Assembly: GCF_002878395.1 (NCBI RefSeq)
Contig: NC_061119.1
Coordinates: 44,853,489 to 44,917,488, forward strand
Direction of reading: 5' to 3'
DNA length: 64,000 nucleotides
Source of the DNA: Capsicum annuum
Taxonomy: Eukaryota; Streptophyta; Magnoliopsida; Solanales; Solanaceae
The notes beneath the pieces were generated by a model. The model did no database searches and was not told where the DNA came from. It saw only the letters and a list, made by a program, of their open reading frames with translations. The translations under genes and the position numbers were made by a program. Positions 1 to 12,253 of the stretch are shown in pieces. Each line of letters begins with the position of its first letter. Position 1 is the stretch's first letter.

Positions 1-1029
1 AGTAAGATATTCATACTTAGAGGAAAGTATAGCCATAAACTCACTAATTTGGTTATGACTCATCCTAACGACCCGTCTCCAGTCCTTACGACTCGTATCC
101 CCAAAGTCGTAACCAAGACAAAAACCCAAACACCATCTGCTGGACACCTTATGAATAGGGCCACCTGACCTGTTAAGACACTATATGATTCATATGGTCA
201 AGTCGTAATCAAGGCAGTGAGCTTAAAGCTCAAGAAATTTTCAAGGGAAAAAATCTGAGGTATTTAACCATATTCTTGTTATTTACTATTCTATGGATTG
301 ACGACCTATAGGATAAATGTATAATTCTATTAGGAGCCCAAAAGAAGGAATGATAGAATAGAACGTGGAATATAATGGATAGGATTGTAATCGTTCATTG
401 AATTGAAGTTATGATTTGCATTTAGGATAGGAATATACCTAATTTTTCCTATTTAGTTTATAGATGGGAAGAAATAAAAAAGCATTTAACTTAGTAATTC
501 TATCCTCGCTCAATGATGTAGTTTTGAGGCTAGGTTAGATAAGCAACTAGAGGCTCAAAAGCCCATAATCATGCTATGAACCCTGTGATCCAACATCCAA
601 GATAATTAACTAAACTAATGAAGTTATAGATAAGTAGGATTGTTTGCACTGCCTTAGACCTGGGTTTCTCCCATTACTATTCAAGAATTTTTCTTTACCA
701 AGTTGTTTACTTTTATTCCTAATATACAACTCTCAAACTCTTTTGGGTGACTTTGCACTTAATCTTTATAGTGAGATGAGAATTGGATAGTGTTTTAAAA
801 CAAGTCCTTGATGGATCGATACTTAGCTTTTATAATTCCACAATATTACTTGGGTGGACCATGTACACCTGTGTGTGCGCTTGGCCCCAACATCTTTTAG
901 ATGAATCGAGAGGCATCATATACTATGAGATCTTCTTGAGTACATCAGTAGCAGGGGTAGTTTAATCTCAATTTTTCATATAAAGTTTCATCTCAATTTT
1001 TCATATAAGTTGACCATCAAAAATTAAAG
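1..1029. other. Unassigned repeat-like DNA, no gene recognised
   Basis: No reading frame here resembles a family I know. Positions 61-230 contain several copies or near-copies of the palindromic motif ACGACTCGTA/TACGAGTCGTA. The same motif is concentrated in the U3 regions of the Athila-like LTRs elsewhere in this window, so this stretch may be a fragment of such an LTR or of its 3' untranslated part. A short imperfect tandem duplication of about 24 bp lies at 964-1012 and contains CTCAATTTTTCATATAA twice. The open frame at 783-965 is short and has no supporting feature. Confidence 0.4.
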
Positions 1030-2059
1030 AAATTAGCAGAGCTCAGATTAACATTAAATGGGATAAATCAGAACTTCATTTTTAGTTGGGAAAACTCTGA
1101 TTCAGTTTCTTCTATGCAACCCCAAAATTTTTCTCTTTTGACTGAAAGATCATTGGCATATTAGTAGAAGGAAATAACATGTGTTATTCTAAACTATTGA
1201 GAAAATTGGTTTGGGGAATAATGTTCTACCCCGCATTTGTACTTCAAAAGATTCATCCACAAGGATAGTATAAGGGACGTCTTGAGTAATAATATAACTA
1301 GACTAAATGTCTTTTAACTCTGTCCTATTAATAATTTGGAAGTAAGGATCAAGTGACCTCTTAACCCATCAAGTCCAAATTTCCTTAATGAAAATGGTGT
1401 GAATTGCTGGCTGTTTGAGATGAGAATTTAATAAAGAATAGAGTATTAGTTGAACATTTTAAGTCTCAAAACACTGTCAACTAAGGCACTCTATAGGTTG
1501 GAGGATTATCGTCATTTGAGTTTAAAGGTTGATATTATGGAAAGTAAGCCTATAGCCAAAGTTATAAGATCCAGAATGGACCCCGCCCATCATTAAATCC
1601 GCCCCTAACAATGCCAGTGCAATAATGATACAAATTTGACAAGATAAATAGTTTGGCAAGAGAAACATCCAATTTTATATGTTGCTTGATTATGGTAATA
1701 GAAAAATTACAAATGTGACATCTTCAGAGCCACATAACCAGAAAGGATATACTATGTTCTTTCTTTGTCATATTCATTGATCCCATTGACACATCAAGAA
1801 ACTTGCAGTAAGTCAAGTATTCATTAATTTTTCCAAACTTAGGAAAATCATGAAAATATTTGGTTATCTCGACAAGGAGACACATGTTGATACAAGCCAA
1901 ATGGGCGTCAATGCTTTTGATCATACAACTTGAGGCTGACACAATAAGGTCCAAGCAATGATAACCCTAAGAATTTAAGAATATTCTTGGAGGACCTTCT
2001 TTGAGATCCTAATTAAATAATGGCATATTTAGAAGATAGCTTGGATTTGAGGAAAGCCA
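1030..2059 (-). pseudogene. Plant mobile domain (PMD) gene, C-terminal half, broken
   Basis: Read on the minus strand from 2059 downward, this matches the second half of plant-mobile-domain (aminotransferase-like, MAIN/MAIL1-type, PF10536) proteins. I see FGKINEYLTYCKFLDVSMGS leading to the family landmark EHSISFLVMWL at about 1724-1765. Further down come a segment like 'LAKLFILSNLY' and then GPFWIL*LWL*AYFP, close to the usual GPFWILQLWLQAYFPE, followed by PPTYRVP. Weaker PMD-like pieces such as LFPKPIFSIV run to about 1030. Stops and frame changes make it non-functional. PMD proteins are known both as host genes with roles in gene silencing and meristem maintenance, and as passengers in transposons. 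The N-terminal half lies at 39721-40260 in the correct order and strand, so element X split one gene. Recognition is from motif memory, not a search. Confidence 0.72.
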
Positions 2060-2469
2060 TGGCACAAGGAATAAAGAGAGACCTTTGTAGGTTAATTCCA
2101 ATATAACTATTTTTGTCCTATTTTTGTAATGGTTTATTTGATAAATGGAAAATACTATAAACTGGCGCCTCAGGTATTTTATTTCCTTAGAATTTGACGA
2201 ATTATAAATGATGACTCCTTTGTGAGTAAGTGGCAAACATAGATTAGCTTGTGGAAAGCGTGGAATCATTTATGTTGATCTCTTATTTAGAAATATGGGT
2301 TTCTCAGGAATCCAATCCCCTTAATGTCTACCTAAGATTTAGGTGCTTGATTGGATATTGAATAGAGGATTAAAAGTTTGATATACCCTTTGTTTTCTAT
2401 CTATCTATTTCAATCTCTGTTTTCTTTATTTCTTAGATTTTTTTAAATTCTATAGTTTTTTTCATATCA
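2060..2469 (+). repeat. Element X 5' LTR
   Basis: This aligns over most of its length with 38103-38448 plus 39632-39720. Shared landmarks are GGCACAAG/GACACAAG at the start, a TATA-like ACTATAAA followed by GGCGCC, TTAGGTGCTTGATTGGATAT, and a pyrimidine-rich tail ending in ATATCA. It begins TG and ends CA, and a tRNA primer site follows directly. The left edge is set by where similarity to PMD coding sequence stops. Confidence 0.65.
2151..2168 (+). promoter_or_regulatory. TATA-like box in element X 5' LTR
   Basis: AATACTATAAACTGGCGC aligns with AATACTATAAATAGGCGC in the 3' LTR at 38194-38211. Its position, roughly 95 bp into a short LTR, fits the core promoter of the element. The 3' copy is closer to a consensus plant TATA box. 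Confidence 0.5.
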
Positions 2470-2471
2470 TT

Positions 2472-2483
2472 TGGTATCAGACC
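2472..2483 (+). other. Primer-binding site of element X (initiator tRNA-Met)
   Basis: TGGTATCAGACC lies two bases after the LTR end. It matches 11 of 12 positions of the usual plant initiator-Met primer site TGGTATCAGAGC, and so fixes the plus orientation of element X. Confidence 0.65.
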
Positions 2484-3689
2484 CGAGCTTGATTTCATTC
2501 CTTCAAAGTTAATTTTGGGTCTTGTTGTCATAGAAAATTAAAAAAATCTTAACATAGTTACAATTCATGTTTTTATTCTTAGGTCAAATTTTGAGTTTTT
2601 GATTTTGTGTTTTTAATGTGTTTCTAGTGTTATATTTGTGTTCTCTGGCACTATAGGTGTCTAGATTTCCAATTTCAGCAAAAACAGAGTCATATTGAGT
2701 GAGCTACCATTGTTAAGAGCTAGAACTTGAAGAAAGGTTAAGTGGGTTGAAAAATCTAGAAACCGTGGTGAAGAATTTGGAAAAAATGAAGTTGGTAATG
2801 AGTTTAGAAGGTTCAAAAGTGCCTAGGTTAAAAGTTTCAACTTTTTCTGAGCTAAGGAGAAATTTTGGAAAAGTTTGCATTCTTGGCGTTCTTGGAGAGA
2901 TTGTTATCTTCATGTTAAAAAAATCAGCAAAATTGAGTGTTTGATCCAAAAGGAAGGAAGGAAAATAGTGTAAAAGTGTTAGTACTAAAGCATCTCAAAA
3001 GATTTCAAGGATATTCCAAGAGAAGAGTACAAAAAGAGGACCATTAGAGGGTAAATTCGTCCATTCAAGAGAGGGTGGTGGGTGCTTTGTGCCCAAGGAG
3101 CTTTGCAGCTGCGCCTATTCTGCCGCAACAACTCAAACTAGTATCCCAGGCTGATCATCTATATCCAATATGCTGTTTACATGGGCCAAACTTGCTAGAG
3201 CAGCTCCCCAACGAAGATCAAGCACCCCAAATGAATTTTATGCTTCCAAAACACATTTCAAGCTCTCTGATTCCATTTTTCTTAAGGTTTGATTACTTAG
3301 TTTGATTTTCTTGATTTATAAACTCATCTTTTGTTTCTTAAACTACTCAACAATAAATTAATTCATCTACTATGTTGATAGATTAGTTCTTGTGTCCCAT
3401 TACTTTCAACATCCATTTTCTTTCAAGCTATTCCTTTTTTGAATTTGTTGTGCTTTCTTAATTCAAGTCCATAAGTAGTTTATTTGAGTCTTTCAAACAA
3501 GAATCCATTCCAACCTCAAGACACAATTGGTAACAAGCAAACTCATTGGAGTACAAATGATTTATCAACACTTGCGATGCCAATTGAGAAAAAAAAAGGT
3601 GTGAACTTAGACAGCTTGTGAGGTTGATTTCTTAACTAAATTATTTTTTATTTTTGTTTTTTTGTATAGTATTTCTTTTATTATGTACC
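2484..3689 (+). other. Element X leader region, first copy
   Basis: This long untranslated leader lies between the primer site and the ORF start. From about 2648 (CTATAGGTGTCTA) onward it aligns with the second copy starting at 20787, including GAGCTACCATTGTTAAGAGC and the segment with CTGCGCCTA near 3110. Open frames at 2713-2949 and 3075-3305 are not shared as frames between the two copies, and I do not consider them coding. Confidence 0.55.
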
Positions 3690-4886
3690 ATGGATGAAAA
3701 GACCTGAAATGCTATCTTAGCAGCCCTTGAAGCTCTTGACCATAAGATAGATAATGGCTGTTCGATCAAGTAAAGGAAACTAAATGGAATTTATAACTGT
3801 CTCAATCTTATTTTGTCCATTTTTCTTTTTATTATCTGAATATTCAGGAGCTAAGACCATTTCAATGCCCCCTTTCACCATGCATAAACTAGACCGAGTG
3901 AATCATCAATACAATATTTGATTCACATGGTTTTCTACCATATGTAGTTCAATTTCATTATTTTTACTTAACTTAAGAGTTAAGAGAAGAAAAAAAGAAG
4001 ACTTTTTTTCATTGTCCTATTTGTCAATGGATAAATTGATAGATTATCTAAACTATTGTAACTCCAACCACCAATCTCCCTTGAGTGGACATGCTGCAAA
4101 TGAGCTTTAAGGTAACCAATCTAACTCTTGCACTATCGTAAATGTGAAATATCATTGTAAGGCTTGTAGCCAACTAAGTGTGAATGATATCTTATCTTTA
4201 GGAGAGCCTAATGTATCTTTACTTCATAATTATAATGTATAACTTGAGATCGTGGATACAGTAGTTGATCCTAATAATGATAAAATTGACTCTTCTAGGA
4301 AGATCAATTTGTGTCTACCTAGTGTTGAAGCCAATTGATGAATGATGGTACATTGTCTTATGAAATTTGTGTTGATGAACTTGAGTACGAAACTAGCCCA
4401 CTTGAGAATGTTAGTGATGTATTTAATGAACCACAAGTGAGTGATGATATTAAAAATATTGGTCAAGTAAATAGGAGTGACCCTTTGAGCATGGCTTTTA
4501 GCGAGGCTCCTATTGCATGTTTGGATCATAGGGGTAACCATATGTTTGAAACATCTTTGACACTAGATAATTGTCTTTTAGAGAGTGAAATTGCATGTTC
4601 TAAATCATCTTCATGGATAGATCATTCCCTCTTTAAGAATAATATCTTATTTGAAGATTATGAAATCAGTCCTAGTGGATTTCATAGTGGCATGGATAAC
4701 ATTGATGATATAGCTCATATTGAGGGATCTGTCCTATATGACAGCGTACTATGGTATGAAAACATTCCTCCTAAGGATGGAAATCTCTTCTTTGAAGATA
4801 AGAGTACTCTTAAGGGAAAGGGATCTGATGTTTTGGAAAGGAATGATCAATTGGGTGATGATAACTTTTATTTACTTGAATGTTAG
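3690..4886 (+). pseudogene. Element X ORF of unknown function, first copy (broken)
   Basis: The start ATG lies in GTACCATGGATGA, the same context as the second copy at 23083. The first part reads MDEKT, a stop, then LAALEALDHKIDN. It is broken by a roughly 268-bp insertion and resumes with MDKLIDYLNY. After further small lesions, a 183-codon open stretch (4335-4886) starts MMNDGTLSYEICVDELEYET and ends NFYLLEC. A one-base deletion just before 4335 shifts the frame relative to the second copy. The predicted product is acidic, with a short heptad-like segment near its N-terminus and no Cys-His knuckle, protease or polymerase motif. I do not recognise the family. Long stretches are near-identical with the second copy, for example VSDDIKNIGQVNRSD. 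Confidence 0.55.
3758..4030. repeat. Small insertion in X ORF, possible MITE
   Basis: The second X copy runs uninterrupted here (about 23140-23170), whereas this copy has about 268 extra bases flanked by AATGG at 3753-3757 and 4026-4030. That fits a small transposon with a 5-bp duplication. I see no clear terminal inverted repeats, so the class is unknown. Confidence 0.35.
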
Positions 4887-4954
4887 AGAATCCCAATTAG
4901 TGATTATTCCTTTGAAAATTATTATGGTTGTGATCCTTTATATGACACCCTGCC

Positions 4955-7207
4955 TGTAATGCACCGAGAGTACACCCTGGACTTCACACCGTGCCTACAG
5001 CCCCAAAGGAGCACAAGCTAACCCATGCTGGTACCTGTTGTGAGCATTGAATAAAATAATAGTGAACATAAGCAAAATTAAACTGAAAATGCCATAAGGT
5101 TTTATATACGAAAACAATACTGAATCAACATACTAAAAACTCCTTTCTAAAAATAATACTGTAAGACTGTCAATAACAACTGATAACTAAATAACTGACT
5201 GAAATTGTTCAAAAGCTTCTAACTGACTTACTGCGGAGTTGATGGGACAAGTCCCCAAGTAACTCCGACTAACTATTGAACTGAACTGAAATAAACATAA
5301 ATAGTCCTCAGAACATGAGGACTCACCATTGCTACTGCTGCGGATGCACTGAGGAGGTCTAGGTATGGCGGGAACCTAAGCATCCGAACCTATGATATGA
5401 GACATCATAGCACAAGAAACGAGTATGCGGTCAGTACTTTGAATGTATTAGTATACTAAATGAGGTTAGGCTGGCGTGCATGGTTCATATGCATAAATGA
5501 TACTAACCGAATGCATAGCATGAGATAACTGATATATAGTATGCGATAAATGCTGTAAAATCTGAGTATGCATGGCCAAGCATATGACATGATACTGGAA
5601 TAGTCTTTAAACTGAAATGTTGAAATACTGATGCTGAATAATAAATAACTGTATGCCATGGTCAAGAAAGTTTGAAAACTGAACTCTAGACTGAGACTCT
5701 AGGAGCTATCATCTAACCGACATTCCCCAATAAGGTAAATTCTAGTCCAACCTGTAACCCCAGTTAGAAGGGTGTCAGTACCGTTCCATGGGTACTAACA
5801 CTGGCTGTGTGGATCTACTAAGTGTCGTCCCGAAGGACTACGGGTCACCCTCAACTGGTAGGGACCTAATGAGATATGTGTCAACCCTCAACTTACAGGT
5901 AACGTCTCAACCTACGCTAGCTACGTAGTTCTGGAATACCGGGGACTAATACTTAAGGTCACACCCTCAACTGGTAGGTGATCCCCTATCCCTGGGTTCG
6001 CTCGGTGCTAAATTCTACTCCCAACTGAAGTGACTAATTACGGGATTGAACTGAGCTTACTGACATGATGTACCGACTAAACTGATAATGCTCTACTATA
6101 TTTTAAACCCTTCCAAAAGTATTTAAACTTAGTAAACAACTAAGTTTTGGGGTATTCATAACCCCCAGGACTTGATAGTAATATCAATAAGAACACATGG
6201 GAGCATTTGAAACCATAATACAACTTGGAGAACATCATAAATAGTCATTGTTCAAAATTCCTCTATGAGGCCTTTCATCAAACACATGGGGGTCGTGAGT
6301 TAAAGCATGGAATTAGTCTAATACATATGATAGTAAAACAACTTCAATACTAAAATCATGGGTTAGGGATTTCAACATGAAATTTTCGTTCTTCAAACAT
6401 GTCAAGAACTAATCCCAACGAAAAACACTTGTAAACATGGTATAAAGTCAAAATTTATGAAGTTCATGGGTAAAATTCATAAATACATGTTAATATCATA
6501 ATTGAACTTGAAAATAGGATTCTTGAACTCCATGGATGAAAAGGGTCCATGAATCAACATCTAACATACCTCTATTAGAGAATTTGTGAAGGTTCTTGGT
6601 GGATTTCTTAAGAATTGAACTTGAATGTTAAAGGGGCTAGGGTTTGTTCTTGAGAGAGATTGGCTTTTAATTTTGAGTGAAATATGAATTCTTAGGAAAA
6701 TATGCTACTTTGGGACCTATATCCCGTGTTAAAGTGAGGGGGAAAAGATAAAACTACCCTTTTGGATTTAAAATTCATAACTGGAATGTCGATTTAGACT
6801 TCACCGCGATGAGGTGATACCCTTATCCCTATACTTACCACAACGCGGTGAGTCACTGGAAACGACCATTGCTGATTTTCACTTCACCACGTGCGGTGGA
6901 TCCTTCACTGCTATACTTACTGTGACGCAGTCTAATCGAGGTGAGCTGCTGCCTGGAAAATTTAAATGTGGTCCAAACCTTATCCTAAAAACCTGAAACT
7001 TACCCGTGACATGCTACTTACTCCCCCAAACATGAATCAACTCAAAACCCATTGTCTCGGAGTTCAGAAGGTAAATTTAAAAATCCTTGAAGCTAAAGGG
7101 AGTTAAAAGTGATTAATTCCCTCAACACTTAGTCTTATTTTCAGGTTCTAAGTGTCTTAAGCAAGTACTAGGGGCTGAGATGAACTATAAACATATGGGG
7201 TATTACA
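4955..7207 (-). repeat. LTR1 of the chromovirus array (3' LTR of element A)
   Basis: This LTR of about 2.25 kb runs from TGTAATGCACCGAGAG to GGGTATTACA on the plus strand. A purine tract on the minus strand follows immediately, so transcription is leftward. It aligns with LTR2, LTR3 and the two solo LTRs at 51710 and 56489: GAAGGACCACAAGCTAACCC-type start, TTGATGGGACAAGTCCCC near 5230, CTCAACTGGTAGG-type repeats near 5860-5980, and CCCAGGACTCGATAG-like sequence near 6170. The segment at about 6785-6960 is a CpG-rich cluster (CGCGATGAGGTGA, AACGCGGTGAG, CCACGTGCGGTGG) that does not align with the same position of LTR2 or LTR3. Confidence 0.82.
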
Positions 7208-7224
7208 ATATCTCCCCCTTGGGA
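7208..7224 (-). other. Polypurine tract of element A
   Basis: On the minus strand this reads AAGGGGGAGATAT directly before the LTR. It is the expected second-strand primer next to a 3' LTR and confirms the minus orientation. Confidence 0.65.
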
Positions 7225-7429
7225 ACATTTGTCCTCGAATAAGACTAATTACGCTAAGGATTTTAAGGGACTGAGATTACATGCTGATTATCCATAACTG
7301 AAAATATGATTACATGATTGAGTCTGAACATGGTGACTGAATGAACTGATTAGTGAATGCAGGCAAAACATAAACATGATTTTATGGTTGGAACTGAGAA
7401 TGAAAAAGAGGAACTCCAAAGAAAAACTA

Positions 7430-8955
7430 TTACCTTGTGCTGAGTCTGATTTTGTGAAGAAAGTAAGGGTACTTGGAACGCATGTGTGATTCTGCTTCCT
7501 AAGTAGCAACCTCAACGAACTGATTTCTCTAAAGAACTTTGACCAAGGGAACTTTTTTTTCCTTAGTCTGCAAATCTGGTCATATAAGATTTTAACTGGG
7601 AGTTCTTCGTAAGAAAGGCCGTTCTGAATATCTTGGCTCTCTAAAGAGACAATGATCCCTGGGTCACCAATACACTTCTTTAATAAAGAAACATGGAACA
7701 CTGGATGCACTGATACCAAATTTGCAGGCAACTCAAGCTCATACGCTACTTTTCTAAAAGGACTCAAGATCCTGAAAGGGCCTACATATCGGGGATTGAA
7801 CTTCCCCTTTTTGCCGAATCTCTTCACTCCCTTCATGGGAGAGATTTTCAAATATACAAAATCACTAGTCTCAAATTTGAGATCCTTTTTCCTCATATAT
7901 GTATAAGATTTTTGTTGGCTCTGGACTGTCTTAAACCTCTCCCTGGTCAACTATACTTTCTCCAAATCATCAGACACTAAATCTGGTCTTATCAACACAG
8001 TATTGCCTACCTTAAACCAACCAATAGGAGAGCTACATATCCTCCCATATAGAGCCTCAAACAGAGCCATCTGGATATTGGACTGGTAGCTGTTGTTGTA
8101 GGCTAACTCAATCAATGACAAATGATCATCCTAATTTCCCTTAAAGTCGATAACAAAAGATCTCCATATGTCCTCTAAGGTATAAATGGTCCTATCTACT
8201 TGACCATCTGTCTGAAGGTGAAAGGCTGTATTGAGATAAACTTGGACCAAGACCCTTCTGGAAAGCCTTCTAGAACTGAGAGGTGAATTGAGTATCCCTA
8301 TCTAAAATAATGGACAATGGGACTCCATAAAATCTAACCAATTCTCTAATATATATCTTAGTATAGTCCTCACCTGAAAAAAAAGTATGGACTGTTAAGA
8401 AATAGGCTGATTTGGTCATCCTGTCCACAATGACCTAAATTGAATCATGCTGATGAAGAGTACGAGGCAAACCCATCACAAAGTCCATGTTCACCTCTTC
8501 CCACTTCTAAGTCGGAATACTGAACTCCTATATAGTGCCACTAGGCTTTTGATGCTCAATATTAACCTCTTTACAAATAGGGAACTTAGCTACAAACTCT
8601 GCAATATCTTTCTTCATACTGCTCCACCAATTGATTTCTCATAAATCATGGTACATCTTAGTGTATCCTGGATGAATAGAGTAACGCGCACCCTGCGCTT
8701 CTACAAGAATTTGCTATCTCAAATTATCTACATATGGCACACACAGTATACCCTGGCAACTTAACATACTATCTTCCCCTTGAGAGAAAATCTCTAATTT
8801 CTGTTCTCTGAATGACTCCTTCAACTTTACTAGACTGGGGTCCCTATCTTACTTTTCCTTCACTTCGGCAACCAAAGAAGATTTCGAACTACTCTGCACC
8901 CAAATACTACCCTAGCTGAGTCAACCAAATGAACGCCTAATCTAGCCAACTGATG
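7430..8955 (-). pseudogene. Element A integrase with C-terminal chromodomain-like tail (broken)
   Basis: From the 5' side of the minus strand I can read an integrase core with VNMDFVMGLPRT (first catalytic Asp), then LDRDTQF (second Asp), then DGQVDRT where the third acidic residue is Asp in place of the usual Glu. Next come ELAYNNSYQSNIQMALFEAL with YGR..SPIGWF, and the C-terminal domain [45 protein letters not shown] and [12 protein letters not shown] frame change follows, and in another frame [20 protein letters not shown] marks the chromodomain-like tail, ending with a stop at about 7430. This organisation is that of plant chromoviruses (Tekay/Del-like is my guess). There are several stops, so it is not functional. 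Confidence 0.82.
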
Positions 8956-9520
8956 AACCTACTGAACCAACTGCTTCTTATCATTTTCAACATGAGCTAC
9001 ATTACCCATAGAAAACCTATTAAGAGCATCTTCCACTACATTGGCTTTGCCCGGATGATACAAAACACTTATATCATAATTCTTTGCCAAGTCTAGCCAC
9101 CTTCTCTGACGAAGATTTAACTCTCTATGCAAAAACACATACTGCAAACTCTTGTGGTATATGAACACATCAACATGCACCCCATACAAATAATTTTTCC
9201 AAATTTTTAGGGCAAATACAACAGCTGCTAACTCAAGATCATGGGTGGGCTAATTCTTTTCTTGGGGCTTAAGCTGTCTAGTGACGTAGGCTATTCCCTT
9301 ACCCCTCTGCATCAAAACATAACCCAAACTAACTCTAAAAGAATCACAATAAACAACAAATCCATCTGAACTATCAAGCAACGTCAAAATCAAGGTTGAG
9401 GTGAGTCAAGTCTTTAACTCCTGAAAACACTTCTCACAAGAATCTGACCACTGAAAATTGACTTTCTTATGAATCAATCTGGATATGAGGGACGCAATAG
9501 ATGAAAACCCTTCAACAAAC
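8956..9520 (-). pseudogene. Element A RNase H domain (broken)
   Basis: The open stretch at 8959-9189 includes YGVHVDVFIYHKSLQYVFLH and LNLRQRRWLDLAKNYDISV, then YHPGKANVVEDALNR. These are the standard RNase H-to-integrase landmarks of gypsy polyproteins; the usual aspartates appear as IYHKSL (normally FTDHKSL) and VEDALNR (normally VADALSR). Upstream frames, interrupted by stops, contain the tether region between reverse transcriptase and RNase H. Confidence 0.75.
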
Positions 9521-10370
9521 CATCTGTAATAGCTAGCCAAACCCAAAAGCTCATGATATCTAATAGAGAAATGAGTCTGGGCCAGTTTCTCACTACTTTG
9601 ATCTTTTGAGGGTCAAATCTAATACCATCGGCAAAAATAATATGGCCAAGCAAAGATATTAATCTTAGCTAAAATTTGTTGCTAAATTTGACAAACAACT
9701 GATGGGCTATAAGAGTCTGCAATATGATTCTAGGATGGTTTGCATGATCATTTTCATTATGAGAATAGACAAGGATATCATCTATGAAGACTATAATGAA
9801 TGTGTCCAAGTAAAGTTTGAACATTCGGTTCATCAAGTCCATGAAAGATGCTGTGGCATTAGTAAGACAAAAAGACATGACTAGAAACTCGAAGTGACCA
9901 TACCAAGTTCCAAAAGCTATTTTTGAAATGTCATATTATTTGACTCTGAGCTAATGGTATCCGGATCTGAGGTCTATCTTATAGAAATAAGTGGCACCCT
10001 AAAGTTGATCGAATAATTCATCGATTCTGGGGAGCGGATACTTATTCTTGATAGTGACTTTGTTTAGCTGACGGTAATCGATGCATATTCTAAGAGAACC
10101 ATCTTTCTTACACACGAATAGGACTGGAGTAACCCATGGGGAAAACTGGGCCTAATGAACCCCTTATCTAGAAGGTCTCTTAATTGCTCTTTCAACTCCT
10201 TGAGTTCTGCTGGAGCCATTCTATATGGAAGAATAGAGATAGGCTGGGTATCCATAAAAAGGTCTATTCTGAATTCAATTTCCCTTTTGGGAGGAACTCC
10301 AGGAAGATCTTTAGGAAACACATCTGTGAATTCCCTCACTACAAAAACTAACTCAATACTAGGAGTCTCG
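9521..10370 (-). pseudogene. Element A reverse transcriptase (broken)
   Basis: The N-terminal part at 10064-10339 reads [20 protein letters not shown], then [20 protein letters not shown]. After frame breaks, 9669-9878 gives [16 protein letters not shown] and the catalytic motif [10 protein letters not shown], where the two active-site aspartates are preserved. Stops separate these segments. The domain sits between the degraded protease and RNase H in normal gypsy order. Confidence 0.82.
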
Positions 10371-10870
10371 AAATTGGAGTCTTTAACTCAAACAAGATGG
10401 TAGACACACCCCTTGGATATTATCTTCCTAGCTCTAAGATATGAAATAAGCTGACCCCTACATGCTAAAGTACTACCCTTTCATTCAAGGACTGGTTTAT
10501 TCAAAAATTGAAAATAATCAACTTTATTTCTATAATTAATTGAGGCATAGCATGAGTGGAATCAATCCATGCCGAGAATGACATCAAAATCAGTCATCTC
10601 TAACTCTAAAAAATTAACTAAAGAGACTCACAGGGATATTGTAACTGGACAATTTCTATATACCTATCTGGATATAATAAAAACACCTACTGGGGTGGAC
10701 ACTAAGAAGGGTTCTGCTAGAGTCTTATGACAGACACCAAAATTAATAGATATGTAGGAAGTTAAAAAAAAGGAGAAGCCCTGGGGTTTAATAAAGCATA
10801 AACATGTAAATGAATGAACTGTAACATACCAGTAACCATATCAGGAGAACTTTACTGATCCTGTCAGGAT
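10371..10870 (-). pseudogene. Element A aspartic protease region (broken, active site lost)
   Basis: On the minus strand near 10770-10800 the segment VYALLNPRAS occupies the place of the usual LLDSGA/LLDPGA protease active site. Aspartate has become asparagine and the following glycine has become arginine, so the protease would be dead even without the surrounding stops. The region lies between the gag zinc knuckle and the reverse transcriptase. Confidence 0.6.
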
Positions 10871-12031
10871 TGAAGTGCATAAAGCGTATTTGGACGCTGT
10901 CCACTGGTGTCACTGGAAGCGGTACCTTGCTGAGTCAGGCGACCGGATAGAACTGGGGAACGATTGGACTAACCCTGCTGACCACTCAGTGGGTAGTCCC
11001 TAATCTTGTGGCCTAGCTTGCCACACCTAAAGCATACATCACTACCAGCTCAACACATACCCTGATGGTTTCTACCATATTTTTGATAAAGGGTATTTGT
11101 GCAACCACTATTCATATTTTCTTGGGGTTTAGGGCATGGCGCCCTATCCTGATTATCATTTCTAGGATTCAGCACTAACGTACTAGCTGAAGATGGAGCT
11201 GAGGCTAAAGATTTCTGGCAGAATTGAGGATGGTTACCACCCTCCGACCTTGACTGAGCAAAAGTAAAGCTACCCATTCTAGTTCTCTTATTCTCCCTTT
11301 CTATTTTCTTACACTTCTGCTCCTCAATCTATTGATCGTGGACCATCAGCCTAGAAAAGTCCATCTCCTTAATCAACACTGTGATCCTACACTCCTTGAC
11401 CACGCTATTAGTAACACCATGGACAAACTTACTCATGCTAGACTTGTCATTATACACAACAGTAGGAGCATACTTGGCTAGCCAAGTAAACTTAAGAGAA
11501 TACTCCTTCACACTCATGCTTCCCTGCTTTGGATTAATAAACTCCTGCACCTTAGCTTCCCTTAACTCTAAGGGAAATAACCTATCTAGGAAAATGGTAG
11601 CAAACTCCTCCCATTCAACTGGTCCTACATTTGCCCCTCTATCTCCCTTCCATTGCTTATACCAAGTGTGAGCAATATTCTACAACTAGTAAGAACCCAA
11701 ATCTACAATCTCACTAGAAGTTACACCCATAATATCAATTACCTTCTGAACCATGTAAAGGAACTCATGCATATCCTCATCAGACTTAGATGCCCAAAAT
11801 AGAGGAGTTTTCATTCGGGTGAAGTCCTGAATCCTAGCTGCGGTAGTATTAACCATCGAAATGGCTGGGATGGCAGCCTGCTGATTATTCTGGGTTACTA
11901 CTGAGTGAGCTAAGGTAGTAAATGCCACTTTGAATTCGGCAAAAAAATAAGCTCATTCAGGGGGTCTTCCTAAATAGGTAGAGGTACGGGTTGATTCCAG
12001 TTTCTTCTTTTGTTAGTCTTTTTGGGGGTAT
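10871..12031 (-). pseudogene. Element A gag (broken, start codon lost)
   Basis: The order is as expected for a gypsy gag. A basic start PPK-RLTK sits near 12031, where the start codon reads ATA instead of ATG. Then come the capsid N-part IQDFTRMKTPLFWASKSDED and VIDIMGVTSSEI (11686-11928), and the capsid C-part MQEFINPKQGSMSVKEYSLK with KFVHGVTNSVVKECR (11329-11550). A single CCHC knuckle, CFRCGKLGHKIRDY, lies at about 10990-11035 with its last cysteine replaced by tyrosine. Stops and frame changes separate the pieces. Element B carries a better-preserved start (ATG at 18069). Confidence 0.82.
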
Positions 12032-12236
12032 GTTTTGTAAACAAAAAGGAAATTGGATTAGAAATGGAGGTCAAATCAAGTGCAAGCTTAACCTCACGAT
12101 ATAAATATTGAAATAAAAAGGAAACTTTTCCTAAAATGTCTTGTAGCTTCTTGCCCATAAGTGTGGCGCATTTCACACCCATGAGCAAGACTACTCAATG
12201 CGGCTTTCAGATTCTCTAGGAAACTTTAAAACCTTA

Positions 12237-12250
12237 GGCTCTTATAGCAG
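12237..12250 (-). other. Degraded primer-binding site of element A
   Basis: On the minus strand, just downstream of LTR2, CTGCTATAAGAGCC stands where element B has CGGTATCAGAGCC. It is recognisable as a mutated initiator-Met primer site. Confidence 0.5.
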
Positions 12251-12253
12251 GTT

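Noticed and set aside
1724..1954. Possible independent small gene on the minus strand
   Set aside because: EHSISFLVMWL and the following GPFWIL segment place it inside the broken PMD gene rather than as a separate gene.
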